Of a DNA stretch of 64,000 nt, positions 35,380 to 43,378 are shown in pieces. Location: positions 51,337-115,336 of the forward strand of contig MKUL01000023.1 in the NCBI GenBank assembly GCA_001897795.1, given 5' to 3'. The position numbers and the translations under genes were made by a program. The notes beneath the pieces were generated by a model. The model saw only the letters and a list, made by a program, of their open reading frames with translations, made no database searches and had not been told where the DNA came from. The stretch comes from Alphaproteobacteria bacterium 41-28 (lineage in GTDB: Bacteria; Pseudomonadota; Alphaproteobacteria; UBA9655). Position 1 is the first letter of the stretch; every line of letters begins with the position of its first letter.

Positions 35380-36549
35380 CTAAGTTTTGATGGATTTTAT
35401 TTCCTTTCCCCTTACGAAGGAATTGAGCTTATCAATGACCATTGAAAAACTCCCATTACCAAGTATGTTTGCGCTTGTAATGATGGGGTCAAAAAGGATG
35501 TAAAGTGCGGTAATCAGAGACAGCATTTCCGCATTAAAGCCTAAATGAGCTTCGAGAATGGGCAACATGACAAGAATTCCTCCCCCCGGAACGGCGGAAA
35601 CGGAAAACTTTGCGAGCACAAAATAAAAAGCAAAGATGAGATAGCCCAAAAAAGATGGATCTTCGATGCCATAATTCTTCAATACAGCAAAAGCAAAGAT
35701 AGGGATGGCAAAACAATCACCGATAAGATGGATGTTCACCGTTGCAGGAATGAGAGAACGCGCTAAATCAGGATTATCCGAGTTCTTTTCCGTGGCCAAA
35801 ATTGTAAGAGGCATGGCAGCAACACTTGACATTGTACTGAATCCAGCAAGGGTTGCAGGAAACATGTTTCGTACAGACTTCAAGAATTTCCTAATGTTGA
35901 ACTGATTGATCACAAAATAAAGAAGCAAGATATAGGTGAACTGTGCCAAGGCAACCACAGCAAAGATTAAAGCATAATCTTGAACGATTCTGACAAGGAT
36001 GCCTTCAAACTGAAGTTTGACTACAAAACCCGCAACAAATAAGGGAATCAGGGTTGCAAAGGACGCAAGAATTTTTCCCACAATCTTCTCTAATATTTCG
36101 GATGTTTTTGAAGCCAAACTGGGTTGAAGAAGGGAAAAGAAAACACCTAAGATGAGTCCTAAGAACATGGCCTTATCATTTGCAATGAGTTTAGGAAGTA
36201 GAAATGTCCATGCAGGTTCAAGTTCTTTGAGTTCTTTGGGGAGGATCAAGGATAAGTCAAAGCGATAAACCAAAGATCCAACGAAATAGCTGATGAAAGT
36301 TGAAAAGAAGTTAGAGAGGCATACACTTGCTAAAATCAAGGCAATGATTTTTGTGGCCTTATGCGCAAGGTTTGCGGCTACTTTAAAAAGAAGGCCGAAG
36401 ATGAGAAGGGGCAGAAGGAAGATAATAAGGGATTTAATGGATAAACTTATGCCATAGATCATGGATTTAACCTCGATCGACATAAAGGGTTCTAATAATA
36501 TAATGACGATAATTTCCGCCATCAGAATAAACGGCATTTTCCTAAACAT
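35380..36549 (-). CDS. Dicarboxylate/amino acid:cation symporter (SDF/DAACS family)
   Basis: A 389-residue membrane transporter. The two re-entrant hairpins and binding segments are recognisable: TMSSVAAMPLTILATEKN (serine-rich HP1 equivalent), PATVNIHLIGDCFAIPI (TM7 NMDGT-like site, here NIHLIGD), and VPGGGILVMLPILEAHLGF...FDPIITSANILGNGSF (HP2 and TM8). The usual NMDGT is replaced by NIHLIG, so the substrate may differ from aspartate or glutamate. In an intracellular bacterium this would import host C4-acids or amino acids. Confidence 0.85.
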   Translation of the reverse strand: MFRKMPFILMAEIIVIILLEPFMSIEVKSMIYGISLSIKSLIIFLLPLLIFGLLFKVAANLAHKATKIIALILASVCLSNFFSTFISYFVGSLVYRFDLSLILPKELKELEPAWTFLLPKLIANDKAMFLGLILGVFFSLLQPSLASKTSEILEKIVGKILASFATLIPLFVAGFVVKLQFEGILVRIVQDYALIFAVVALAQFTYILLLYFVINQFNIRKFLKSVRNMFPATLAGFSTMSSVAAMPLTILATEKNSDNPDLARSLIPATVNIHLIGDCFAIPIFAFAVLKNYGIEDPSFLGYLIFAFYFVLAKFSVSAVPGGGILVMLPILEAHLGFNAEMLSLITALYILFDPIITSANILGNGSFSMVIDKLNSFVRGKEIKSIKT

Positions 36550-36905
36550 GATAGGAACCTTTCTAAAAAAGATGAATAAAAAATACGAAATGAGGGGTGA
36601 GTAGGGATATTTACCGGCGGGAGCCGGTAGTCTTTGTGGTGAGATGGAAATGATTCGTTAATGTTTTCACTTAAAATATAACTTTTTAGATTTTAAACGT
36701 GTATTAAACATGACAGAAAATGGACTTCGAGTAAAGGGCTTTCTAACGACGGCATTGTGAGGACATTTTCCCCTATGCGTCATCCAGAAATTTAGTATGG
36801 TTCCTCGCTTTTGTAAGGATAGGCCTAAATTCCCGAATGACGACGGCTGGAGAGTTTTAACACCAGGGTGCCGCAGTGGCGCGGCTCGATTTTCCTCAAT
36901 CGAAA
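36550..36905. other. Non-coding stretch with a short perfect hairpin
   Basis: About 350 bases with no gene. TACCGGC (36612-36618) and GCCGGTA (36623-36629) form a perfect 7-bp stem with a GGGA loop, in the leader of the symporter gene. It has no T run, so an attenuator or a decayed repeat is more likely than a terminator. Confidence 0.4.
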
Positions 36906-36923
36906 AATTAAGCGTTTCTTTTA

Positions 36924-38906
36924 CTAATCAAATGGCTTTTCGCTAGAATTTCCAGAGACTTCTTTCATAAAGTTATCATAGTATTCTTGAGAAACATCAA
37001 CCAGTTCACTGTCTTCTTCAGGAATATGGAATAATTCATCGACTTTCTCAAAAAGGTCAGAGGACATGAAGGGATCCTCCTCCTGGCGTATGCCTGGATT
37101 ATTCGTATCTGCTTGAGGGTCATATTCCGAAAAAACACTCGTAACAGGCTGGGCAAGGGTTATGGGTAAATGCATCATATGAACTCTTTGCTGGTCATCT
37201 TCCTGGGTGGGCAAACCAGTGTCAGGATCCATAGGATAGGTTCCTTCAGAATGGAGTGAAAGTGGTGGGACAGGAAAAAGATCAAATACTCTCTGACGAC
37301 CTCGAATTTCTTTTTCCCTTATGGCTGATTTATCATTTCTTTCTAAAGCCTTAGCGAGGTAGGCTTCAGCTTTTTCCTGATCTCGAGGAATAACCCTTCC
37401 TTTAGCATAAATCTCAAAGAGATAATATAAGCCACTGGGGTTGCCAAGGCGGGCAGCTTTTTCAAGCCATTCTGTCCCCAAGGTAATATTTTGCTTAAGG
37501 ATAGAGAGAGAGCCTGTAATATAGCGCCTTCCCATCTCTAGGCAAGCCAGTGGTTCTCCAGCCTCTGCAGCTTCTTGAAGAAGCCGGATGCCTTTAGCGT
37601 CATTCGGTATGAGGGATTGCTTATTTCGTTTAAGGTAGAGCATTCCAAGCCCATACTGAGCTTCTGTATAGAGAGGATGATTTTTATCATCCAAGATTTG
37701 AGAATACCAAAAATGAGCATATTGTTCATCTGGATAAGTATAATTTAGTTGAGGATGAGGTACATCCTCCGTTTCGTAACTGCAGCTAAAAACTGGTCTA
37801 CACGCGTCAGTTATACATCGTAAAGCTTCAAGATCACCTTGACTTGCTAACCACTCTAAAAGGGAATGATAGTGTTTACTCTTTAGACGATCGTCTAAAA
37901 GGGCAATAAGTCTTAATTGAGTAAAATTATAAAGTTTAAATTTATTGAAGTTATTGTGATTATATGCTATTTTTATTTCTTTTCTTATACTATCTGTTTC
38001 TTTTTCTAGGGGGTATTTTTCTTCCATGAGTCCTATTTTGGGGATATTGTTTTCATTAATATAATCTTGTTGATTTCGCAATACGTAGAAAAGTTTTAAG
38101 AAAGCTTCGTATTTTAAAGAATCAAGAGGCCTCCCCTTTTCTCTATCTTCTAAAAGTCCTGATACAAGAAAACTCTTTGTCTTTTGCATTTGGATGATGA
38201 GAGATTTTAAATCAGCAAAAGGTGCAATTTTTTCTATATCTCTGCTCACATCGTGCAAATATGTTGCTAAATGGTAGACGAGAGCGTGGCTATTTGGGGT
38301 GTATCGCATCGCAGTTAGAAGGGTGCTAATTGGAGCAACTTTTTCATAATCACTAGGTTTTTTATAGGGAGCCTTTTTCAAGGCAAGAAATTTGGAGACG
38401 ATAGGATTTTCTTTATCTTGCTCTTGTTTACTTTGAACTTGGTTCTCTTGAGCTTGATTTTTGTTTTTTTTATCTTGTTCATCTTGCTCTTGATCCCAAG
38501 CGATGCGGGGTTCAAATATGCATAAGTTTAAGGCTTCTCCTAAAACATTAGGGTCTTGAGTGTAGGCTCGACTAGACTTGCTGACCCGACTCAAGTAATC
38601 ATAAGCAAATGGGTCTTTTTCCGCTAATGCATAGGCCCAAATTCTTGCTTGCAATTCCCAAGGCAAGTCGTTGAAGCCAATAGGAGGGACTTGACGTTTA
38701 CGATTAAACTTTCTTTTTCGCTTAGGAGGTTGTTCGTTGTCTTCTTTGGTATCCTTATTGTTATCGTCTCTCTCTTTTCTTTTCTCTGCTCTGTGCACGT
38801 CCTGATCGTCGGTTGTGTCCATTTTTTCCATAGACCAGCTGGGCTGGGATAAAGAGCCCATTGTAATCAGCAAAGCAATTAAACTAACTTGTAAATTTAT
38901 ACGCAT
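36924..38906 (-). CDS. Exported F-box-like/Sel1-repeat protein with NLS-like cluster and MEK signature
   Basis: A 660-residue protein from the ATG at 38906 (GGAG nine bases upstream). The signal peptide of 25 residues, ending SQPSWS, is nearly the same as that of the protein at 28019; MEKMDTTDDQ follows. A strong basic cluster, PPKRKRKFNRKR (60-71), resembles a nuclear-localisation signal. An F-box-like segment follows at about 77-115 (FNDLPWELQARIWAYALAE). Sel1 repeats lie in the C-terminal half (AQYGLGMLYLKRNKQ, ACLEMGRRYITGSL, GNPSGLYYLFEIYAKGRVI). I infer a secreted, nucleus-directed ubiquitin-related effector. Confidence 0.75.
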   Translation of the reverse strand: MRINLQVSLIALLITMGSLSQPSWSMEKMDTTDDQDVHRAEKRKERDDNNKDTKEDNEQPPKRKRKFNRKRQVPPIGFNDLPWELQARIWAYALAEKDPFAYDYLSRVSKSSRAYTQDPNVLGEALNLCIFEPRIAWDQEQDEQDKKNKNQAQENQVQSKQEQDKENPIVSKFLALKKAPYKKPSDYEKVAPISTLLTAMRYTPNSHALVYHLATYLHDVSRDIEKIAPFADLKSLIIQMQKTKSFLVSGLLEDREKGRPLDSLKYEAFLKLFYVLRNQQDYINENNIPKIGLMEEKYPLEKETDSIRKEIKIAYNHNNFNKFKLYNFTQLRLIALLDDRLKSKHYHSLLEWLASQGDLEALRCITDACRPVFSCSYETEDVPHPQLNYTYPDEQYAHFWYSQILDDKNHPLYTEAQYGLGMLYLKRNKQSLIPNDAKGIRLLQEAAEAGEPLACLEMGRRYITGSLSILKQNITLGTEWLEKAARLGNPSGLYYLFEIYAKGRVIPRDQEKAEAYLAKALERNDKSAIREKEIRGRQRVFDLFPVPPLSLHSEGTYPMDPDTGLPTQEDDQQRVHMMHLPITLAQPVTSVFSEYDPQADTNNPGIRQEEDPFMSSDLFEKVDELFHIPEEDSELVDVSQEYYDNFMKEVSGNSSEKPFD

Positions 38907-39023
38907 AGGAAACACTCCAATAATAAACAAAAATATTTATTACTATGTAGTGCATCTCTTATAGGTTTTCAATATATTTTTTCAGTATAAAGTCATTTTT
39001 TGAAGATTAAAGAAGAATATTGT

Positions 39024-39143
39024 CCTCACCCGCCCTTTAGGCGACCTCTCCCACGAGGGGAGAGGTGATTTTAGTGCTGGCTGCTTTACTCTTCCTTTTG
39101 TGGGAGAGATCGCCACGCGCGAAGCGAGTGGCGAGTGATGGGA
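39024..39143. repeat. Dispersed palindromic repeat, family 3
   Basis: About 120 bases with inverted segments: cctcacccgccctttaggcg and cctctcccacgaggggagagg form a hairpin; the right part has gtgggagagatcgccacgcg and gcgaagcgagtggcgagtg as a second stem. Close to the 3' end of the glycine-zipper lipoprotein gene. Confidence 0.6.
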
Positions 39144-39156
39144 CCTTCAGAGAAAC

Positions 39157-39621
39157 CTAGCTCCCTACAATTTGCCATGTTCCATCAGGTTGACGACAGG
39201 CAGTTCCATAACCTTGTTGCGTTTTTCCAGCGACAGTTATGGATTGAGTAAATTCACGGCAATATTGGCCATTATTTTGATAAGTGCGTGTCGGTGTAAC
39301 AGCACCGTAATTTCCTGAATCAGGATTTCTCCATTGAACAGGAGTTCCAATGGGGCTGGTTTCAAGGGCACTTTGACAGGTCCTTATAGAACGTTCCCGA
39401 TCGGCTTTATCGAGCTGTCCTCCAATGTATCCTCCGGCAAGGGCACCTGCTACAGCGCCAACGGCAGTAGCTACAACGTTGCCCCGGCCTTTACCGATGG
39501 TGGATCCTGCCCAGGCTCCCAAGGCGCCTCCGCCTACGGTACCGATGGCTTGTTTGGGATTCTCGCAACCTGATGCTAAGCAAGCCACAACAAGGGAAGC
39601 AGCAATAACTTTAGTTTTCAT
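39157..39621 (-). CDS. Glycine-zipper surface lipoprotein (17-kDa antigen-like)
   Basis: A 154-residue lipoprotein: MKTKVIAASLVVACLASGC has a lipobox with Cys19. A glycine-zipper (GTVGGGALGAWAGSTIGKGRGNVVATAVGAVAGALAGGYIGGQLD) follows, then a conserved small domain ending QSITVAGKTQQGYGTACRQPDGTWQIV. This matches the Rickettsia 17-kDa antigen / RT0821 surface protein type. It probably sits in the outer membrane. I chose the ATG at 39621 because AAAGG lies seven to eight bases upstream; ATG codons at 39627 and 39657 are less well placed. Confidence 0.8.
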   Translation of the reverse strand: MKTKVIAASLVVACLASGCENPKQAIGTVGGGALGAWAGSTIGKGRGNVVATAVGAVAGALAGGYIGGQLDKADRERSIRTCQSALETSPIGTPVQWRNPDSGNYGAVTPTRTYQNNGQYCREFTQSITVAGKTQQGYGTACRQPDGTWQIVGS

Positions 39622-39663
39622 TTTCATTTCCTTTACATAACTATCATAACGACTCACTCACCC

Positions 39664-39809
39664 GTGTCATCCTTGGCAAGAAAAGCTTTGCCTAGCGAAG
39701 CGGGCATTAACTTTTCTTGGCCGAGGATCTCTCGGGCCATAAGATCCTCGGTCAAAAAATACTAGAGTTTTCCTTTGGAAAACTAAGCATTTCTTACCAA
39801 GGATGACAC
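39664..39809. repeat. Dispersed palindromic repeat, family 2, copy b
   Basis: Starts gtgtcatccttggcaagaaa and ends tttcttaccaaggatgacac, a near-perfect inverted pair. Inner palindrome ttggccgaggatctc...agatcctcggtc. Clearly related to 19292-19441, differing by small indels inside. Confidence 0.8.
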
Positions 39810-39913
39810 CGCATGTGAGGACGGGTGAGCATACGTCATAAGGATCACACATCTACAACCTTATGATGAAGGAATGATAATCGGAATATCACTCTTGATC
39901 AATGGGGAGAATC

Positions 39914-40861
39914 ATGTACCCTATTCTTAAAAAGAGGCTTTACGATATGACACAGGTCGACCTATATGATGCACGTATCATCAGACGCGCAACATATGCC
40001 GCTGTAAGTGTTGCAAGTATCTTGATCATTATGAAGTTCTTTGCCTGGTGGATCACCCATTCTGTTAGCCTTCAAGCCTCCCTCATCGACTCCCTTTTAG
40101 ATGCTTTTGCGTCTCTTGTGAATATGATTGCCGTTTTTCATGCCTTAAAACCTGCAGATAAGTATCATCGATTTGGACATGGAAAAGCCGAATCTATCGC
40201 CGCCTTGGGTCAAGCTCTTTTTATTGGCGGATCCTCCCTGTGGCTGTTGCATACAGCCTACGATCGACTGATAAATCCTTATCCTATTGAATCAACAGAA
40301 GTAGGGCTTGTGATTATGGGGGTTGCCATTGTGATCACTTTTATTTTGGTAGCCTTTCAAAAGTATGTGGTCAAAAAAACAAAATCTACTGCGATTGCAG
40401 CTGACATGATTCATTACCAAACCGACCTTCTGACAAACTCAGCTGTTATTGTCTCTCTTCTTTGTGCAGAATTGTTTCACGTGAAACAAATTGATCCTAT
40501 TTTTGGACTCCTCATTGGTGCTTATATTTTTTGGAGTGCCTGGCGGATCATGATGCAAGCTTTTAGCGTCTTGATGGATCGAGAATTGGATGAGGAGGAG
40601 AGAGTCAAAATCCTTGCTATTATCAAGTCCCATCCTGAAGTAATTGATGTCAGAGATTTAAGAACGCGAAGCTCTGGGTTGCAACAATTTTTTCAACTCC
40701 ACATCCTCATGGATCCAAAACTTTCACTAGAAGAGGCGGATCGAATTGCTGAGGAAGTTGAGGCTGAGGTTATCCAAGCTTACCCCAAAAGCCAAGTCAT
40801 CATCCGACTCGTGCCCGAGATTCCAAAGCGGAATGACTTTGGTTCTGATATACGTTCTTGA
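39914..40861 (+). CDS. Cation diffusion facilitator (CDF) metal transporter
   Basis: A 315-residue efflux transporter with about six membrane segments. SLIDSLLDAFASLVNM supplies the first metal aspartates, YHRFGHGKAESIAALGQALF is the family signature, and HYQTDLLTNSAVIVSLL supplies the second pair. The C-terminal cytosolic domain begins near VKILAIIKSHPEVI with the usual LRTRSSG...FQLHI. It is a zinc/iron/manganese exporter of the FieF type; metal not determined. The ATG at 39914 is preceded by GGGGAGA; the longer frame from 39902 lacks that. Confidence 0.9.
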   Translation: MYPILKKRLYDMTQVDLYDARIIRRATYAAVSVASILIIMKFFAWWITHSVSLQASLIDSLLDAFASLVNMIAVFHALKPADKYHRFGHGKAESIAALGQALFIGGSSLWLLHTAYDRLINPYPIESTEVGLVIMGVAIVITFILVAFQKYVVKKTKSTAIAADMIHYQTDLLTNSAVIVSLLCAELFHVKQIDPIFGLLIGAYIFWSAWRIMMQAFSVLMDRELDEEERVKILAIIKSHPEVIDVRDLRTRSSGLQQFFQLHILMDPKLSLEEADRIAEEVEAEVIQAYPKSQVIIRLVPEIPKRNDFGSDIRS

Positions 40862-40903
40862 GAACAATACCAAACAGACAAATTAACTTAAGACAGAAAA
40901 ACT

Positions 40904-40987
40904 GGATTGCTTCATCCTGCTTTTGCAGGCTTCGATGAAGGTCCCCATCTACGCGTCATTGCGAGGAGCTTTGCTCCGAAGCAATCT
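40904..40987. repeat. Dispersed palindromic repeat, family 1, copy d
   Basis: Left arm ggattgcttcatcctgcttt...gatgaagg, right arm cgtcattgcgagg/agctttgctccgaagcaatcta. A further half-copy (ctggattgcttagccccttt) follows at about 41011. Confidence 0.8.
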
Positions 40988-41082
40988 ACGGCAAATACTT
41001 ATTTGTACCTTCTGGATTGCTTAGCCCCTTTGGGCTTGCATATGATTTTGAAGAATTTGTGCTAAAAGAGTAACTTTAAAAG

Positions 41083-41376
41083 TTAGTCATGATCATGCGG
41101 GCAACACTTCTCGATCTGACGTTTTACGCGTCGAGCAGCAGTTGTCAGCTTTCGATTCGATGTTGATTTTAAAAACGCATCAATCCCACCATTTTTCTCA
41201 ACGGTTCGGAGTCCTGCCGTTGACACCCGCAGACGAACTTTTCCACCCAAAGAATCGCTCAGAAAACTAGCGTCTTGAAGGTTGGGCGCAAACGTGCGGC
41301 GAGATTTATTGTTTGCGTGCGAAACATTATTGCCGCTCATTACTTTTTTACCTGTAATATCACATTCACGTGCCAT
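41083..41376 (-). CDS. rpmB: 50S ribosomal protein bL28
   Basis: A 97-residue ribosomal protein from the ATG at 41376 (GGAAG upstream). [29 protein letters not shown] is the bL28 start, followed by [37 protein letters not shown]. The zinc-binding Cys pair of some orthologues is absent. Alone on its strand here, flanked by a family-1 repeat downstream and an A/T-rich gap with a terminator upstream. Confidence 0.95.
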   Translation of the reverse strand: MARECDITGKKVMSGNNVSHANNKSRRTFAPNLQDASFLSDSLGGKVRLRVSTAGLRTVEKNGGIDAFLKSTSNRKLTTAARRVKRQIEKCCPHDHD

Positions 41377-41480
41377 GATCATACTTCCTTGTTCATCAAA
41401 ACTGCATCAGATGTAAGCGACATTTGGGAAAAGGTCAAGGAGGTTGTTCATCCTGAACTGTAGCTTACCTTTTAAGGGTT

Positions 41481-41509
41481 AACCTCCTCGAGGAACGAGG
41501 AGGTTTTAT
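41481..41509 (+). terminator. Intrinsic terminator (plus strand)
   Basis: A 10-bp stem (AACCTCCTCG 41481-41490 with CGAGGAGGTT 41496-41505) followed by TTATA. No plus-strand gene is evident just before it; it may end antisense transcription through the rpmB region. Confidence 0.55.
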
Positions 41510-41624
41510 AAGAATAGTATCCTGGGGAAACTTTGAAATTCCTTTCTATTTTCTATTCATCACCCTTTGTCTCTTTTTCTCTGTAACCATCGTCATATTT
41601 AGCTTCCTTTTCCTGAGGAGGGAG

Positions 41625-43352
41625 TCAGCTGACGGTGTTACAAAAAGCAACAATTTCATCAAACACGGCGCGTTTTAAAAGACCTCTATCGAGGGCAGCA
41701 TCAAAAAACCATTTGAACTTACTCGCCACCCTAGTAATGGTGAGCATGTCATCTTTTTCTAGGCCTTTTTTCCAGTATGGATTAGCTTTAAAAATCAAAG
41801 TAAAGCAGGTTTCTCCAACTAGGGATATAAAATTATCAGATAAATCAGTAAGTTGTCTTTGAATAGCTATAGGAATTATCCCGTGAAGACCTGTACTACT
41901 TTTGCAAACTTCTTTAATAATATCACCTGCATCTTGAATCCTGCCTTGGTAGATATGAAGTACGGCTAGAGCTTGTAGAGCTGCTGATCGATGGTATATT
42001 TTAAAAGGAAAAAAGTTTTCGTTAGCGATACGAGTTAATTTCATGTCTTTGTCTCCTTCAGTATTTTCTCCTCCTGAAGAATTGCAACTAGAATTTGGGA
42101 TTTTGCCAGATTCAATTTTTTGGAAGTGATTAAGAACTTTATTTATATACTCTTCAGCTTGAGAAAATCGTTCTTCAGATTTTGAGGCAAGAATACATTC
42201 AGCGATGCTTAATTCAATCAAAGAGCGAACAGGATCATCCTCTAATCGTTTATGAGCTTCCTCTAGAATAGACATTGCAAGATTATAAAGGCCCGTATGA
42301 TAAATATGTTGATGTGCCGAATATGGGTTATCGTTTGCTAACTCTTTTAAGGTCAATGTATTCATAGAGCTTAACATATTAAAAATATCTTTTTTATTTC
42401 CGTTTCTTTCATATAATTCAAGTAATAATGCAAGATATTTAATTCTATAAGATTTTGCAGTATCGGGGGACATAATAGCTGTATAATCCATTAGTGATAT
42501 AAAACGATTTTGATTTAAAGCACCTTTTCTAATGGAATAATTTATGACGTTCCATTGAGAATTTAATAAGTTTGGAAAATAAGCGCCCCAAAAAGGGTGG
42601 CCAATCAAATGAGCACCTATACTTTCATAAGTTTGTTTTTTATCCCAGTACAATAAGAATTTATGCACTGCATCTGAAACCTTACCCCTTTGGTATTCTG
42701 GATCCGGATATCCGCTTAAAGTTAATAGCCTTAAAGCCATGAAATATTGATGAAGACGGTGGTGGTTTTCGAAATCCAGGGCAAGCTCTGCGAATTGAAC
42801 GGGCTCAAAGGCAATTTTTTCGCTCACTTTTTTTAAAATGTTCTGAATTTCTGGGACTCGATTTACAATATAAGCCGCAAGCGAAGTTGTATGAATATCC
42901 AATACATCAATATAGTTAAGATAGATCCTGCAAAGAAGTCCATGAAGATGAGGGGATGTTTTGATAGCTGAGGCAAATTCGCAAATGACTTTAGGAACTA
43001 GATTTTCTTCAGTGATTACTTTTAATCTTCTGTGATCATCATAACAGTAGAGACCCTCATAATAAGTTAATGGATCAAGGGTGGGAAAAAGAAGCGTCTT
43101 GGAGGCCAGTACCCGGCATACCCATAAAAGATTACGGGGGTTGGCAATAAAATGGGGGTTGGTCATAAAAGGTCTTATAAGTTGTTTACTCTCCTCACCT
43201 GGTTTCCACAATTCTAGACGCCGTTTTCTTTCTTCTATACTGAGTACCATCCAAAGGTGACAAACACTTTGAGTTGATAAGAGGCTTGGTGTATCAACAA
43301 AACCTATAATCATCTGGGTAAGTTCAGTTGGAAGCATTGGAAGAGGATTCAA
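41625..43352 (-). CDS. F-box-like protein, probably second part of a frameshifted exported protein
   Basis: A 575-residue frame beginning with TTG and lacking a ribosome binding site. An F-box-like segment comes at once: MLPTELTQMIIGFVDTPSL and LSTQSVCHLWMVLS. The rest is helical without a recognised domain; it may contain TPR-like pairs. The open frame extends upstream of the TTG (reading ASLLNDYLEADDPLNPLPMLP) and overlaps the end of the proline-rich exported gene. Adding one T to a run of four (near 43382) would fuse the two as QLPFLNDYLEADDPLNPL. The other F-box-like proteins here all have signal peptides, which supports the fusion reading. Confidence 0.65.
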   Translation of the reverse strand: MNPLPMLPTELTQMIIGFVDTPSLLSTQSVCHLWMVLSIEERKRRLELWKPGEESKQLIRPFMTNPHFIANPRNLLWVCRVLASKTLLFPTLDPLTYYEGLYCYDDHRRLKVITEENLVPKVICEFASAIKTSPHLHGLLCRIYLNYIDVLDIHTTSLAAYIVNRVPEIQNILKKVSEKIAFEPVQFAELALDFENHHRLHQYFMALRLLTLSGYPDPEYQRGKVSDAVHKFLLYWDKKQTYESIGAHLIGHPFWGAYFPNLLNSQWNVINYSIRKGALNQNRFISLMDYTAIMSPDTAKSYRIKYLALLLELYERNGNKKDIFNMLSSMNTLTLKELANDNPYSAHQHIYHTGLYNLAMSILEEAHKRLEDDPVRSLIELSIAECILASKSEERFSQAEEYINKVLNHFQKIESGKIPNSSCNSSGGENTEGDKDMKLTRIANENFFPFKIYHRSAALQALAVLHIYQGRIQDAGDIIKEVCKSSTGLHGIIPIAIQRQLTDLSDNFISLVGETCFTLIFKANPYWKKGLEKDDMLTITRVASKFKWFFDAALDRGLLKRAVFDEIVAFCNTVS

Positions 43353-43378
43353 AGGATCATCTGCTTCTAGGTAATCAT

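Noticed and set aside
41395..41463. Short plus-strand frame ending VSDIWEKVKEVVHPEL, reminiscent of a DUF59-type start
   Set aside because: No ribosome binding site, ends at once, and overlaps the rpmB leader; similarity to V-x-D-P-E-L is too short to support.
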